Source: Curtobacterium sp. L6-1
GTDB taxonomy: Bacteria > Actinomycetota > Actinomycetes > Actinomycetales > Microbacteriaceae
DNA length: 64,000 bases
Assembly (NCBI RefSeq): GCF_018885305.1
Contig: NZ_CP076544.1
Span: forward strand, 1,116,001 to 1,180,000
Direction: 5' to 3'
Part shown: piece after piece, positions 17,434 to 24,035 of the stretch
How the letters are laid out: each line of letters starts with the position of its first letter
Position numbering within the stretch: position 1 is the stretch's first letter
Notes under the pieces: model-generated
Databases searched by the model: none
Told to the model about the DNA's origin: nothing
The model's input: only the letters and a program-made list of their open reading frames with translations
Program-made: the position numbers and the translations under genes

Positions 17434-19062
17434 TCAGTCGGCCGCGGACCCCGTCGCTGCCTCGGCCGAGGCGCCGTCGGCCGCGCCGTCGTCGGCCCAA
17501 CCGCCGTCGCTGCCGACGCCCCGCTCCCACGGTGCCGGGAACGGGAAGTACCGCTCCAGGAAGTCCGTCACGCGCTCGGTGCGCTCCTCGTCACTGACCT
17601 CCGGGAAGCTTCCGTCGTTCAGGCAGAAGAAGTCGACGTTCCGCTTCTTGAGCAGTTCGTCGAGCGCACGGAGACCGGCCTGCATCGTCGTGTCGATGTA
17701 CCCGACCGAGGCGTTCTCCTGGATGATCGCGCGCCCGGTGAGCAGTGCGTAGTAGTGGTACAGCGAGTTCGTCACCGAGATGTTGTCGGCGGCCCGGAAC
17801 CGTGAGCCGGCCGTGCTGCGGAACTCGTCCGCGAACTCGTGCTCCATCTCGGACATGATGCTCTTGCGCAACGGCGTCGCCGCGTGCTCGAGGTGCCGGG
17901 TCGTGACCGCACCGAACCGCTGCTGCAGGAGCCGGCGGTTCACCCGGGCCGAGTTCTCGAACCCGCTCCGAGCGGCGTTGTTCACACCGAGGCCGATCCG
18001 GGTGTCCGCGAGGATGAACTTCGTCACCGAGCCCGGGCTGAAGAACACCGACGGGTCCACCAGTCGGCCGAAGAACATGTCGTCGTTCGAGTAGATGAAG
18101 TGCTCGCTGAGCCCCGGGATGTGGTGCAGCTGCGACTCGACGGCCTGCGAGTTGTGCGTCGGCAGGACCGACGGGTCGGCGAAGAACTCCTCGCTCCGCA
18201 CGATCCGGACCTTCGGGTGGTCGGCGAGCCACTCCGGCGCCGGGGAGTCGGTCGCGATGTAGATGCGACGGATCCAGGGCGCGAAGATGTGCACCGAGCG
18301 GAGGGCGTACTTGAGCTCGTTGATCTGCCGGAAGCGGGCGGGGGCGTCGTCGCCCTCCCCCAGCACGGCGTTCGCCTGCGCGGCCTGTCGGGCGCGCTGG
18401 TACTCGATCGCGTTGCCGTCCACCCACGAGAAGACGATGTCGATCGGGAAGCGGATGTCCGAGACGTGGTCGTCGAACATGTGCTCGACGGTGCTCCAGG
18501 ACCGGCCGTAGCGGTCGATGTCGACGAGGACGAACTCCTCGATCGGCAGGCTGCGGCGCATCAGGGCGTTCTCGACGGGTGCGAGCACCTCGGTCTCGGT
18601 GACCCGCCAGAACTCGAGCTGCACGCTCGTCTCGGCGCCGTAGCGAAGCCGCCCGATCGGCTCGAGGCGCGGCCGGAACAGTCGGAGCACCGGCTCGTCG
18701 ACGGATCCGAAGCCGTCGTCGAGCACGAGCACGGCGGGCTTCCCCGGCGGCTTCGCGTAGAACGGCTCACCGGCCGTGGCTGCCATGACGGCGCTCTCGG
18801 CCCGCTGGCGGTCACGCTCGTCGACGGCGACGACCGGACGCTGGTCGTTGCCGCGGATGAGCAGGTGGTCGACGTCACCGGCGGTGAGGGCGTCGTCGAG
18901 GAACAGCAGGTCCTCGATCATCGACTGCTGCGGCGTCAGGTGTCCGTTGACGAGCGTCAGACGACCCTTGCGCACCACGACGTCGGGCCGGTCGAGACCG
19001 CCGGAGGACGGTCGAGGGGTCAGCAGAGGACTCTCGGTCACCGGCTCGGTCTCGTCGCTCAT
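17434..19062 (-). CDS. Stealth-family sugar-phosphate transferase
   Basis: This 542-residue protein has the conserved regions of Stealth proteins, which transfer hexose-1-phosphate units in capsule-like polymers and are related to human GNPTAB. Visible are CR1 DIVFSWVDGN (208-217), CR2 NELKYALRSVHIFAPWIRRI onward with YIATDSPAPEWL, the SNDDMFFG segment (325-332), and a C-terminal CR4-like FFCLNDGSFPEV. No membrane helix or signal peptide is seen, so it is probably cytoplasmic. It stands alone, without other capsule genes nearby. ATG 19062 is the start; longer readings give Arg/Ser-rich noise. Confidence 0.88.
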   Translation of the reverse strand: MSDETEPVTESPLLTPRPSSGGLDRPDVVVRKGRLTLVNGHLTPQQSMIEDLLFLDDALTAGDVDHLLIRGNDQRPVVAVDERDRQRAESAVMAATAGEPFYAKPPGKPAVLVLDDGFGSVDEPVLRLFRPRLEPIGRLRYGAETSVQLEFWRVTETEVLAPVENALMRRSLPIEEFVLVDIDRYGRSWSTVEHMFDDHVSDIRFPIDIVFSWVDGNAIEYQRARQAAQANAVLGEGDDAPARFRQINELKYALRSVHIFAPWIRRIYIATDSPAPEWLADHPKVRIVRSEEFFADPSVLPTHNSQAVESQLHHIPGLSEHFIYSNDDMFFGRLVDPSVFFSPGSVTKFILADTRIGLGVNNAARSGFENSARVNRRLLQQRFGAVTTRHLEHAATPLRKSIMSEMEHEFADEFRSTAGSRFRAADNISVTNSLYHYYALLTGRAIIQENASVGYIDTTMQAGLRALDELLKKRNVDFFCLNDGSFPEVSDEERTERVTDFLERYFPFPAPWERGVGSDGGWADDGAADGASAEAATGSAAD

Positions 19063-19213
19063 CCACGCCTTCCAGCTCGCTCTGCCGTGCGCGGTGCACA
19101 GCACGTGCGATCCTACCGTCCGTGTGGCCGGTCGGCCGCGACGGCCCCGTGGGACGCCGGTCGGCACGACCCGACGGACGACAGGCACGACCCGACGGAC
19201 GGGAGGCGCGTCC

Positions 19214-19660
19214 TCAGTCCGCCGCGCGCGGCACCTTGACGGCGATGCCGACGACGATGAACAGCGCGGCGGCGACGAGCTGGAGGCCCGCCCACACCTG
19301 GCCCGGGATCGGGACGGTGACGACCGGGTTCCAGCACACGGCGACGGCCGCGGTGAGCACCGCCGCCCACCAGACACGGCCCCGGATCGCGAAGACGAGG
19401 ACGATCAGCGCCAGGACGGTGACGCCCCACCGTGCGAAGACGAACGCCGACGAGTCGATGAACGCGACGCAGGCGAGCAGGACGACCGCGGCGAGGAGCG
19501 ACGGGGCGAGCGCCGGCCGGGTGAAGTCGGGCAGCGCGCGGCCGTCCTTCCCGGTCGGGGTCGTGGCCGGCCGTCGGACCGGTGAGCCGCCCGCCGCCGG
19601 ACGTGTGGTCACCCGCTGCTGAGAGGACCCGATCGGCGGGCGCCCCCTGCGTGCCGCCAT
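19214..19660 (-). CDS. small membrane protein (DUF6804-like)
   Basis: This 148-residue protein has a basic, disordered N terminus (residues 1-40), then four hydrophobic segments: LLAAVVLLACVAFID, VTVLALIVLVFAIRG, WWAAVLTAAVAVCWNPVV and LQLVAAALFIVVGIAVKV. The helix pattern with a conserved 'WNP' after helix 3 reminds me of DUF6804 proteins; that assignment is from memory. Its ATG overlaps the stop of a 19-codon ORF by TGATG, so it looks translationally coupled to genes upstream. Confidence 0.65.
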   Translation of the reverse strand: MAARRGRPPIGSSQQRVTTRPAAGGSPVRRPATTPTGKDGRALPDFTRPALAPSLLAAVVLLACVAFIDSSAFVFARWGVTVLALIVLVFAIRGRVWWAAVLTAAVAVCWNPVVTVPIPGQVWAGLQLVAAALFIVVGIAVKVPRAAD

Positions 19661-19719
19661 CAGGCCCGGACCGCGTCGGCGGGAGCCGACGGGCGGTCGG
19701 TGCTGGTGTCGTCGCTCAT
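19660..19719 (-). CDS. 19-residue bridging ORF between two genes
   Basis: The sequence reads MSDDTSTDRPSAPADAVRA then TGA. Its ATG overlaps the stop of the upstream SDR gene as ATGA and is preceded by a full GAGGAGG. Its stop overlaps the next ATG as TGATG. Both overlaps and the strong ribosome binding site suggest it is translated, perhaps only to couple the flanking genes. It has no domain or hydrophobic segment. Confidence 0.45.
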   Translation of the reverse strand: MSDDTSTDRPSAPADAVRA

Positions 19720-21248
19720 CTGGCCTCCTCGTGCGCCGGCTGCGCCTGGTCATCCTGGTACGTGGCGTTGCGCTGCGTCGAATCGGTGCGGTGCGCCTCC
19801 CGTTCGGCCCTGGCGGTGATGCGCTCCACCATGCCGGGGAAGATGACGCCGTGGAACGGCAGGATGCCGTACCAGTAAAGGCGGCCAGCCAGGCCCTGCG
19901 GGAAGTAGATCGCGCGTTGGTGGTAGTCGCTGCCGCCGTCGTCGGACGGGGTCACGGTCATCTCGAGCCACGCACGTCCCGGCGACTTGAACTCGGCGCG
20001 GAGGCGCAGGTAGCGGCCGCGGACGAGCCGTTCCACACGCCACCAGTCGAGCGCGTCGCCCTGCTCGAGGCGCTTCGGGTCGCGGCGTCCGCGGTTGAGA
20101 CCGACGCCGCCGGCGATCTTGTCCAGCCAGCCTCGGGCGACCCAGGCCAGCGGGAACGAGTACCAGCCGTTCTCGCCGCCGATGGACTCGACGACGCTCC
20201 AGACCGCTTCCGGCGGTGCGGACGAGTGCCGCTTGCGGTCGTCCACGTACACCGTGTGCCCGGCCCACTCGGGGTCGCTCGGCAGCGGGTCGGCGGACCC
20301 GCTCGACAGGGTCGCGTTCCGCCAGCTCGTCTCGACCTCCCCGGAGCGCATCTTCGCCAGCGCGAGGCGGACCGCGCGACGGTACGAGGTGAGTCCGCCC
20401 TCGGGCGCCGGGATGACGTCGTCGATGTCGTGTTCGCCCTGCACGCACTCGAACTGGAGCGACTCGATGATCGGTGTGGCGAGCTTGCGCGGGATCGGGG
20501 TGACGACGTTGAACCAGTGCGCCGCGAGCCGCGGGGTCAGCACCGGGAGGACGGAGATCGGGCGCTGCGGGAGCTTGGCCTCGACCGCGTAGCCGTTGAT
20601 CATCTGCCCGTAGCGCAGCACGTCCGGCCCGCCGATGTCGAAGGTGCGGTTCACGTCCGCCGGGACCGTGAGCGCCTGCACCAGGTAGTACAGGACGTCG
20701 CGCACGGCGATCGGCTGGATGCGGTTCCGGACCCAGCGCGGCGCGGGCATCCACGGCAGCACGTCGGTCAGGTGCCGGATCATCTCGAACGAGGTGCTGC
20801 CCGACCCGATGACGACACCGGCCTGCAGCGCGACGGTCGGGACGCCGGAACCGAGCAGGATCTCACCGACCTCCTTCCTGCTGCGGAGGTGCTTGCTGAG
20901 GTCGCCGTCGGGGTGCAGGCCGCCGAGGTACACGAACCGCTGCACGCCGGCCTCGGCGGCGACGCGGGCCATCGTCTGCGCGGCGTCACGCTCGGCCTGC
21001 TCGAAGTCGCCGTCCGCTCCCATCGCGTGGGCGAGGTAGTAGACCGCCTCGATGCCGTCCACCGCCGCGGCCACGGCGTCGGCGTCCTGCAGGTCGCCCT
21101 CGGACACCTCCACGCGGTCGCTCCAGGGGACGTCCTGCAGCTTGCGGGGGTTGCGGACGAGGACCCGGACGTCGTGTCCGGCTTCGAGGAGTCTGGGGAC
21201 CAGTCGGCCACCGATGTACCCGGTGGCCCCGGTGACGAGGACGCGCAT
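19716..21248 (-). CDS. NAD(P)-binding SDR fused to DUF2867 domain
   Basis: This 510-residue protein starts with an atypical SDR/NmrA-like Rossmann domain (LVTGATGYIGGRLVPRLL, residues 4-21) and ends with a DUF2867-type domain (from about 330; WYSFPLAWVARGWLDKIAGG, then the YWYGILPFHGVIFPGMVERI block). The fusion is known in several actinobacteria and proteobacteria but has no assigned reaction. ATG 21248 follows TACCGT by 7 bases, a leaderless arrangement facing that of deoC. It overlaps the 19-codon ORF downstream. Confidence 0.85.
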   Translation of the reverse strand: MRVLVTGATGYIGGRLVPRLLEAGHDVRVLVRNPRKLQDVPWSDRVEVSEGDLQDADAVAAAVDGIEAVYYLAHAMGADGDFEQAERDAAQTMARVAAEAGVQRFVYLGGLHPDGDLSKHLRSRKEVGEILLGSGVPTVALQAGVVIGSGSTSFEMIRHLTDVLPWMPAPRWVRNRIQPIAVRDVLYYLVQALTVPADVNRTFDIGGPDVLRYGQMINGYAVEAKLPQRPISVLPVLTPRLAAHWFNVVTPIPRKLATPIIESLQFECVQGEHDIDDVIPAPEGGLTSYRRAVRLALAKMRSGEVETSWRNATLSSGSADPLPSDPEWAGHTVYVDDRKRHSSAPPEAVWSVVESIGGENGWYSFPLAWVARGWLDKIAGGVGLNRGRRDPKRLEQGDALDWWRVERLVRGRYLRLRAEFKSPGRAWLEMTVTPSDDGGSDYHQRAIYFPQGLAGRLYWYGILPFHGVIFPGMVERITARAEREAHRTDSTQRNATYQDDQAQPAHEEAR

Positions 21249-21255
21249 GCACCGC

Positions 21256-21261
21256 ACGGTA
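21256..21261 (-). promoter_or_regulatory. candidate -10 element for the leaderless SDR/DUF2867 gene
   Basis: On the minus strand TACCGT is followed by 7 bases and ATG 21248. It faces the deoC hexamer at 21279-21284 only 17 bases away, so the two promoters overlap in their upstream parts. Confidence 0.45.
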
Positions 21262-21278
21262 CGCCCCACGCCTCCTTG

Positions 21279-21284
21279 TAGGCT
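21279..21284 (+). promoter_or_regulatory. candidate -10 element for leaderless deoC
   Basis: TAGGCT followed by 6 bases and GTG 21291, with no Shine-Dalgarno sequence. It is divergent from the hexamer at 21256-21261. Confidence 0.5.
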
Positions 21285-21290
21285 TGCCGG

Positions 21291-22037
21291 GTGGACAACG
21301 CAGCGCTCCCCGCCGACCCCGAAGCCATCAGTGCGGACGCCGTCCGTCGACTCATCGACCACGCGATCCTCAAGCCCGAGCTGAGCCGGTCCGACGTCGA
21401 CGCCCAGCTCGACGAGGCCGCCGCGCACCGTGTCTTCAGCGTGTGTGTCCGACCGGGCGACGTGCTGCACGCCGTCGAGCGCCTGCAGGGCACCGGCGTC
21501 GGCGTCGGGACCGTCATCGGCTTCCCGCACGGCACGACGTCGACGGCCGCCAAGGTCGCCGAGTCGCTGCAGGCCCTCGCCGACGGGGCGTTCGAGCTCG
21601 ACATGGTGCAGGACATCGGCGCCGCGAAGTCCGGCGACTGGGAGCGCGTCGAGCGTGACGTCCGCGCCGTGGTCGACGCAGCCGGTGACACCGTCGTCAA
21701 GGTCATCCTCGAGACCGCGTACCTCACCGACGACGAGATCGTCGCCGCCAGCCGTGCCGCGGTCGCCGGCGGTGCTGCCTTCGTGAAGACCTCCACCGGG
21801 TTCGCCGGCGGCGGGGCGACCGCCGAGCACATCCGCCTCATGCGCCAGACCGTCGGCGCCGACACCGGCGTGAAGGCCTCCGGCGGGGTCCGCGGGCTCG
21901 ACACACTCGTCGAGATGGTCGCCGCGGGTGCCGACCGCATCGGCACGAGCGCGTCCGCCCGCATCCTCGACGAGGTCGCGCACCGCGCGCAGACCGGCGC
22001 GGCGTCCGACCGCGGCGACGACACCTCGTCGTACTGA
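21291..22037 (+). CDS. deoC: deoxyribose-phosphate aldolase
   Basis: This 248-residue class I aldolase cleaves 2-deoxyribose-5-phosphate to glyceraldehyde-3-phosphate and acetaldehyde. Canonical blocks are IDHAILKPE (near residue 22), TVIGFPHGTTST, the Schiff-base lysine in AAFVKTSTGF, and GVKASGGVRG. Start GTG 21291 fits a leaderless promoter. It is divergent from the SDR gene and is followed by a strong hairpin and a ROK kinase. Confidence 0.95.
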   Translation: MDNAALPADPEAISADAVRRLIDHAILKPELSRSDVDAQLDEAAAHRVFSVCVRPGDVLHAVERLQGTGVGVGTVIGFPHGTTSTAAKVAESLQALADGAFELDMVQDIGAAKSGDWERVERDVRAVVDAAGDTVVKVILETAYLTDDEIVAASRAAVAGGAAFVKTSTGFAGGGATAEHIRLMRQTVGADTGVKASGGVRGLDTLVEMVAAGADRIGTSASARILDEVAHRAQTGAASDRGDDTSSY

Positions 22038-22043
22038 CGCCCC

Positions 22044-22070
22044 GCGCCGGTCGGCTCTGCCGACCGGCGC
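22044..22070 (+). terminator. terminator after deoC
   Basis: GCGCCGGTCGGC-TCT-GCCGACCGGCGC is a perfect 12-bp stem with a 3-base loop, 7 bases after the deoC stop. There is no U-tract. Confidence 0.7.
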
Positions 22071-22181
22071 CGTCGTCCCCCTGACCACCTCCCCGACCGA
22101 CCCCACCGGGCCGGCCGCGCCGGACGCGACGGAGCGTCCGCAACCGCAGCCGGGCCTCCAGACCGCCACACCGGAGTGCGC

Positions 22182-23129
22182 ATGTCCAGCACCACCTCCT
22201 CGTCCCTCGCCCTCGCCGTCGACCTCGGGGGGACCAAGGTCGAGGCGGCCCTGGTCACCGACCAGGGCGTCGTCCTGCCGGCCACCCGGCACCGCAGCCC
22301 CACCGGCGCCGGCCGCACCTCCGAGGAGTTGCAGGCCGCGGTGGACGAGGTCGTCGTCGCCACCCTCGCCACCCTGCCCGCGGACGCGACGTTGGTGGGC
22401 GTCGGCATCGGCTCGGCCGGGCCGGTCGACGAGGAGCACGGTCTCGTCTCCCCGCTCAACATGCCGGTCTGGCGGGGCTACCCGCTGCGCGACCGGATCG
22501 CCGCCCACGTGCCGGACGGCGTGCCCGTGACCCTCCGCATGGACGGCCTGGCGATCACGCTCGCCGAGCACTGGGTCGGCGCAGCGCAGGGCTCCAACCA
22601 CGTCATGGGGATGATCGTGTCGACCGGCGTCGGCGGCGGCCTCATCTTGCACGGCCGCACCGTCAGCGGCCCGACCGGCAACGCCGGGCACATCGGACAC
22701 GTCGAGTGCGGCGGGTACGACGACCCGTGCGCCTGCGGCGGCACCGGCTGCCTGGAGGCGGTGGCCAGCGGCCCGAAGACCGTCGCGTGGGCGCGCCGCC
22801 AGGGATTCGCCGGCAGCACCGGCGAGGAGCTCGCGGCCGCGTACGCCGCCGGGGACGAGATCGCGGTCGCGGCGGTCGCGCGGAGCGGTCGGGCCCTCGG
22901 GCAGGCGATCGCGGCGGCGACGAGCCTGGTCGACCTGGAGGTCGTGGCGATCGGCGGCGGCTTCTCCCACGTCTCCCCCGACCTGTTCGAGTACGCGCGG
23001 CAGGCCGTCGCGGAGCGGGTCGAGTTCCCCTTCGTGACCAAGGTGCGGATCGTGCCGACGGGGTTGTCGCAGGACGGGCCGCTCATCGGTGCCGCGGCGC
23101 TCGTCCACCGGGCGGACGTCCTGCGCTGA
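22182..23129 (+). CDS. ROK-family sugar kinase (glucokinase-like)
   Basis: This 315-residue ROK protein lacks an N-terminal helix-turn-helix, so it is a kinase and not a repressor. It shows the ATP-binding LAVDLGGTKVEAALV start (residues 9-23), the substrate GNAGHIGHVECGG segment and the ROK zinc motif CACGGTGCLE. Glucose or a related hexose is the likely substrate. GGAG 6 bases before ATG 22182 favours it over GTG 22176. No sugar transporter lies beside it. Confidence 0.88.
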   Translation: MSSTTSSSLALAVDLGGTKVEAALVTDQGVVLPATRHRSPTGAGRTSEELQAAVDEVVVATLATLPADATLVGVGIGSAGPVDEEHGLVSPLNMPVWRGYPLRDRIAAHVPDGVPVTLRMDGLAITLAEHWVGAAQGSNHVMGMIVSTGVGGGLILHGRTVSGPTGNAGHIGHVECGGYDDPCACGGTGCLEAVASGPKTVAWARRQGFAGSTGEELAAAYAAGDEIAVAAVARSGRALGQAIAAATSLVDLEVVAIGGGFSHVSPDLFEYARQAVAERVEFPFVTKVRIVPTGLSQDGPLIGAAALVHRADVLR

Positions 23130-23325
23130 CGCCCGAGCCGGGCTCGCGCTCGTGCGGATGCTCGCACGTCCGCTGGCCCGGGAGCTCGCGCGACTGCTCG
23201 TGGGGGTGCTCGTGCGCACGCGTGCCGCGGTCCGGTGCCGGCGAGGTGCGTCGGCGACGAGCACCGGCTGAGCGGCTTCTCCACACACCCGTCGTCGGTG
23301 GGCTCGCGTGCGGCATCATCTCCAT
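23130..23325. other. 196-base intergenic region
   Basis: No convincing gene. It is rich in gctcg/ctcgtgcg repeats. The only feature I can support is the promoter at its right end (CATCAT at 23314-23319). Confidence 0.4.
23314..23319 (+). promoter_or_regulatory. candidate -10 element for the leaderless AbiEi-like gene
   Basis: CATCAT followed by 6 bases and GTG 23326. There is no ribosome binding site. It settles the start at 23326 over GTG 23308, which lies upstream of the hexamer. Confidence 0.35.
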
Positions 23326-24021
23326 GTGCCCTCCGACCGCCTCGTCACGACGGACGGCTGGCCGGAGGCCGAGCTCCGCGCCGCCGTGCTCGCCGGAGAC
23401 CTCGTCGCGGTCGGGGCCTGCTGGGCCTCCGTCGCCGAGCCGCAGGACCCGGCCCTCCGCGCGGCATCGTACGGGTGGTCGGTCAGCGACCCCCGGCTCG
23501 TCGCGGCCGGACTGAGCGCCGCCTGGATCTGGGGTGCGTGCTCGCGTCCTCCGCTCCCCCACGACTGCTGCGTCCCCGCCGTCGAACGTTTCCGCCGTCG
23601 CGGTGCCTGGACGGCCGTCCGGGAGATCGCGCTGCGTGCCGACGAGGTCGTCGGACCCGCCGGGGTGCGCGTGCTCACGCCGGAGGCCACCGCGCTCGAC
23701 CTGCTCCGCACGCGACGCCGGTTCGGCGACGCGGACGCGGAGGCCGTCCGGGGCCTGGTCGCCGTCGCCGGGGTCGACGCCGGCCGCCTGGAGGCACTGC
23801 TCGCGCGGTCCGAGCGCCTCCCGATGGGACGGCAGGCGCAGCGGCGGTTCCGCGCGAGCGGGCTCGGTGGGCGTGCGTCGGGAGCGAACGGGCACGCTGC
23901 GGGCGCGCGCGGGCCCGGTGGCAGCGGCTCGGTCGTGAACGGACCCGGTGGCAGCAGCCCGGTCGTGACCGGACCCGGCCTGGGCGGGGCGTTCGCGAGA
24001 GACCCGGTCGGACCGACCTGA
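23326..24021 (+). CDS. AbiEi antitoxin-like protein of unknown role
   Basis: This 231-residue protein resembles the many AbiEi-like, toxin/antitoxin-associated proteins of Microbacteriaceae: a short N-terminal wing (LRAAVLAGDLVAVGACWASV), a LVAAGLSAAWIWG helix that matches the 'SHxSAAxLWG' block, and a catalytic-like mid region (VLTPEATALDLLRTRR). No AbiEii toxin partner is present on either side. The C-terminal ~40 residues are Gly-rich with a repeated GPGGS(G/S)(S/P)VV unit from a 33-bp DNA repeat. Assignment is tentative. Confidence 0.55.
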   Translation: MPSDRLVTTDGWPEAELRAAVLAGDLVAVGACWASVAEPQDPALRAASYGWSVSDPRLVAAGLSAAWIWGACSRPPLPHDCCVPAVERFRRRGAWTAVREIALRADEVVGPAGVRVLTPEATALDLLRTRRRFGDADAEAVRGLVAVAGVDAGRLEALLARSERLPMGRQAQRRFRASGLGGRASGANGHAAGARGPGGSGSVVNGPGGSSPVVTGPGLGGAFARDPVGPT

Positions 24022-24035
24022 CACCCGCGTCGAGG

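Noticed and set aside
23089..23271. A 60-codon ORF between the ROK kinase and the AbiEi-like gene
   Set aside because: It overlaps the kinase gene, has no ribosome binding site and translates to a Leu/Arg/Ala-rich chance sequence.
19716..23288. A 1190-codon open frame on the minus strand
   Set aside because: Only the part from ATG 21248 is a gene (SDR/DUF2867). The rest is antisense to deoC and the ROK kinase, which have full domain signatures; the frame is open because of high G+C.
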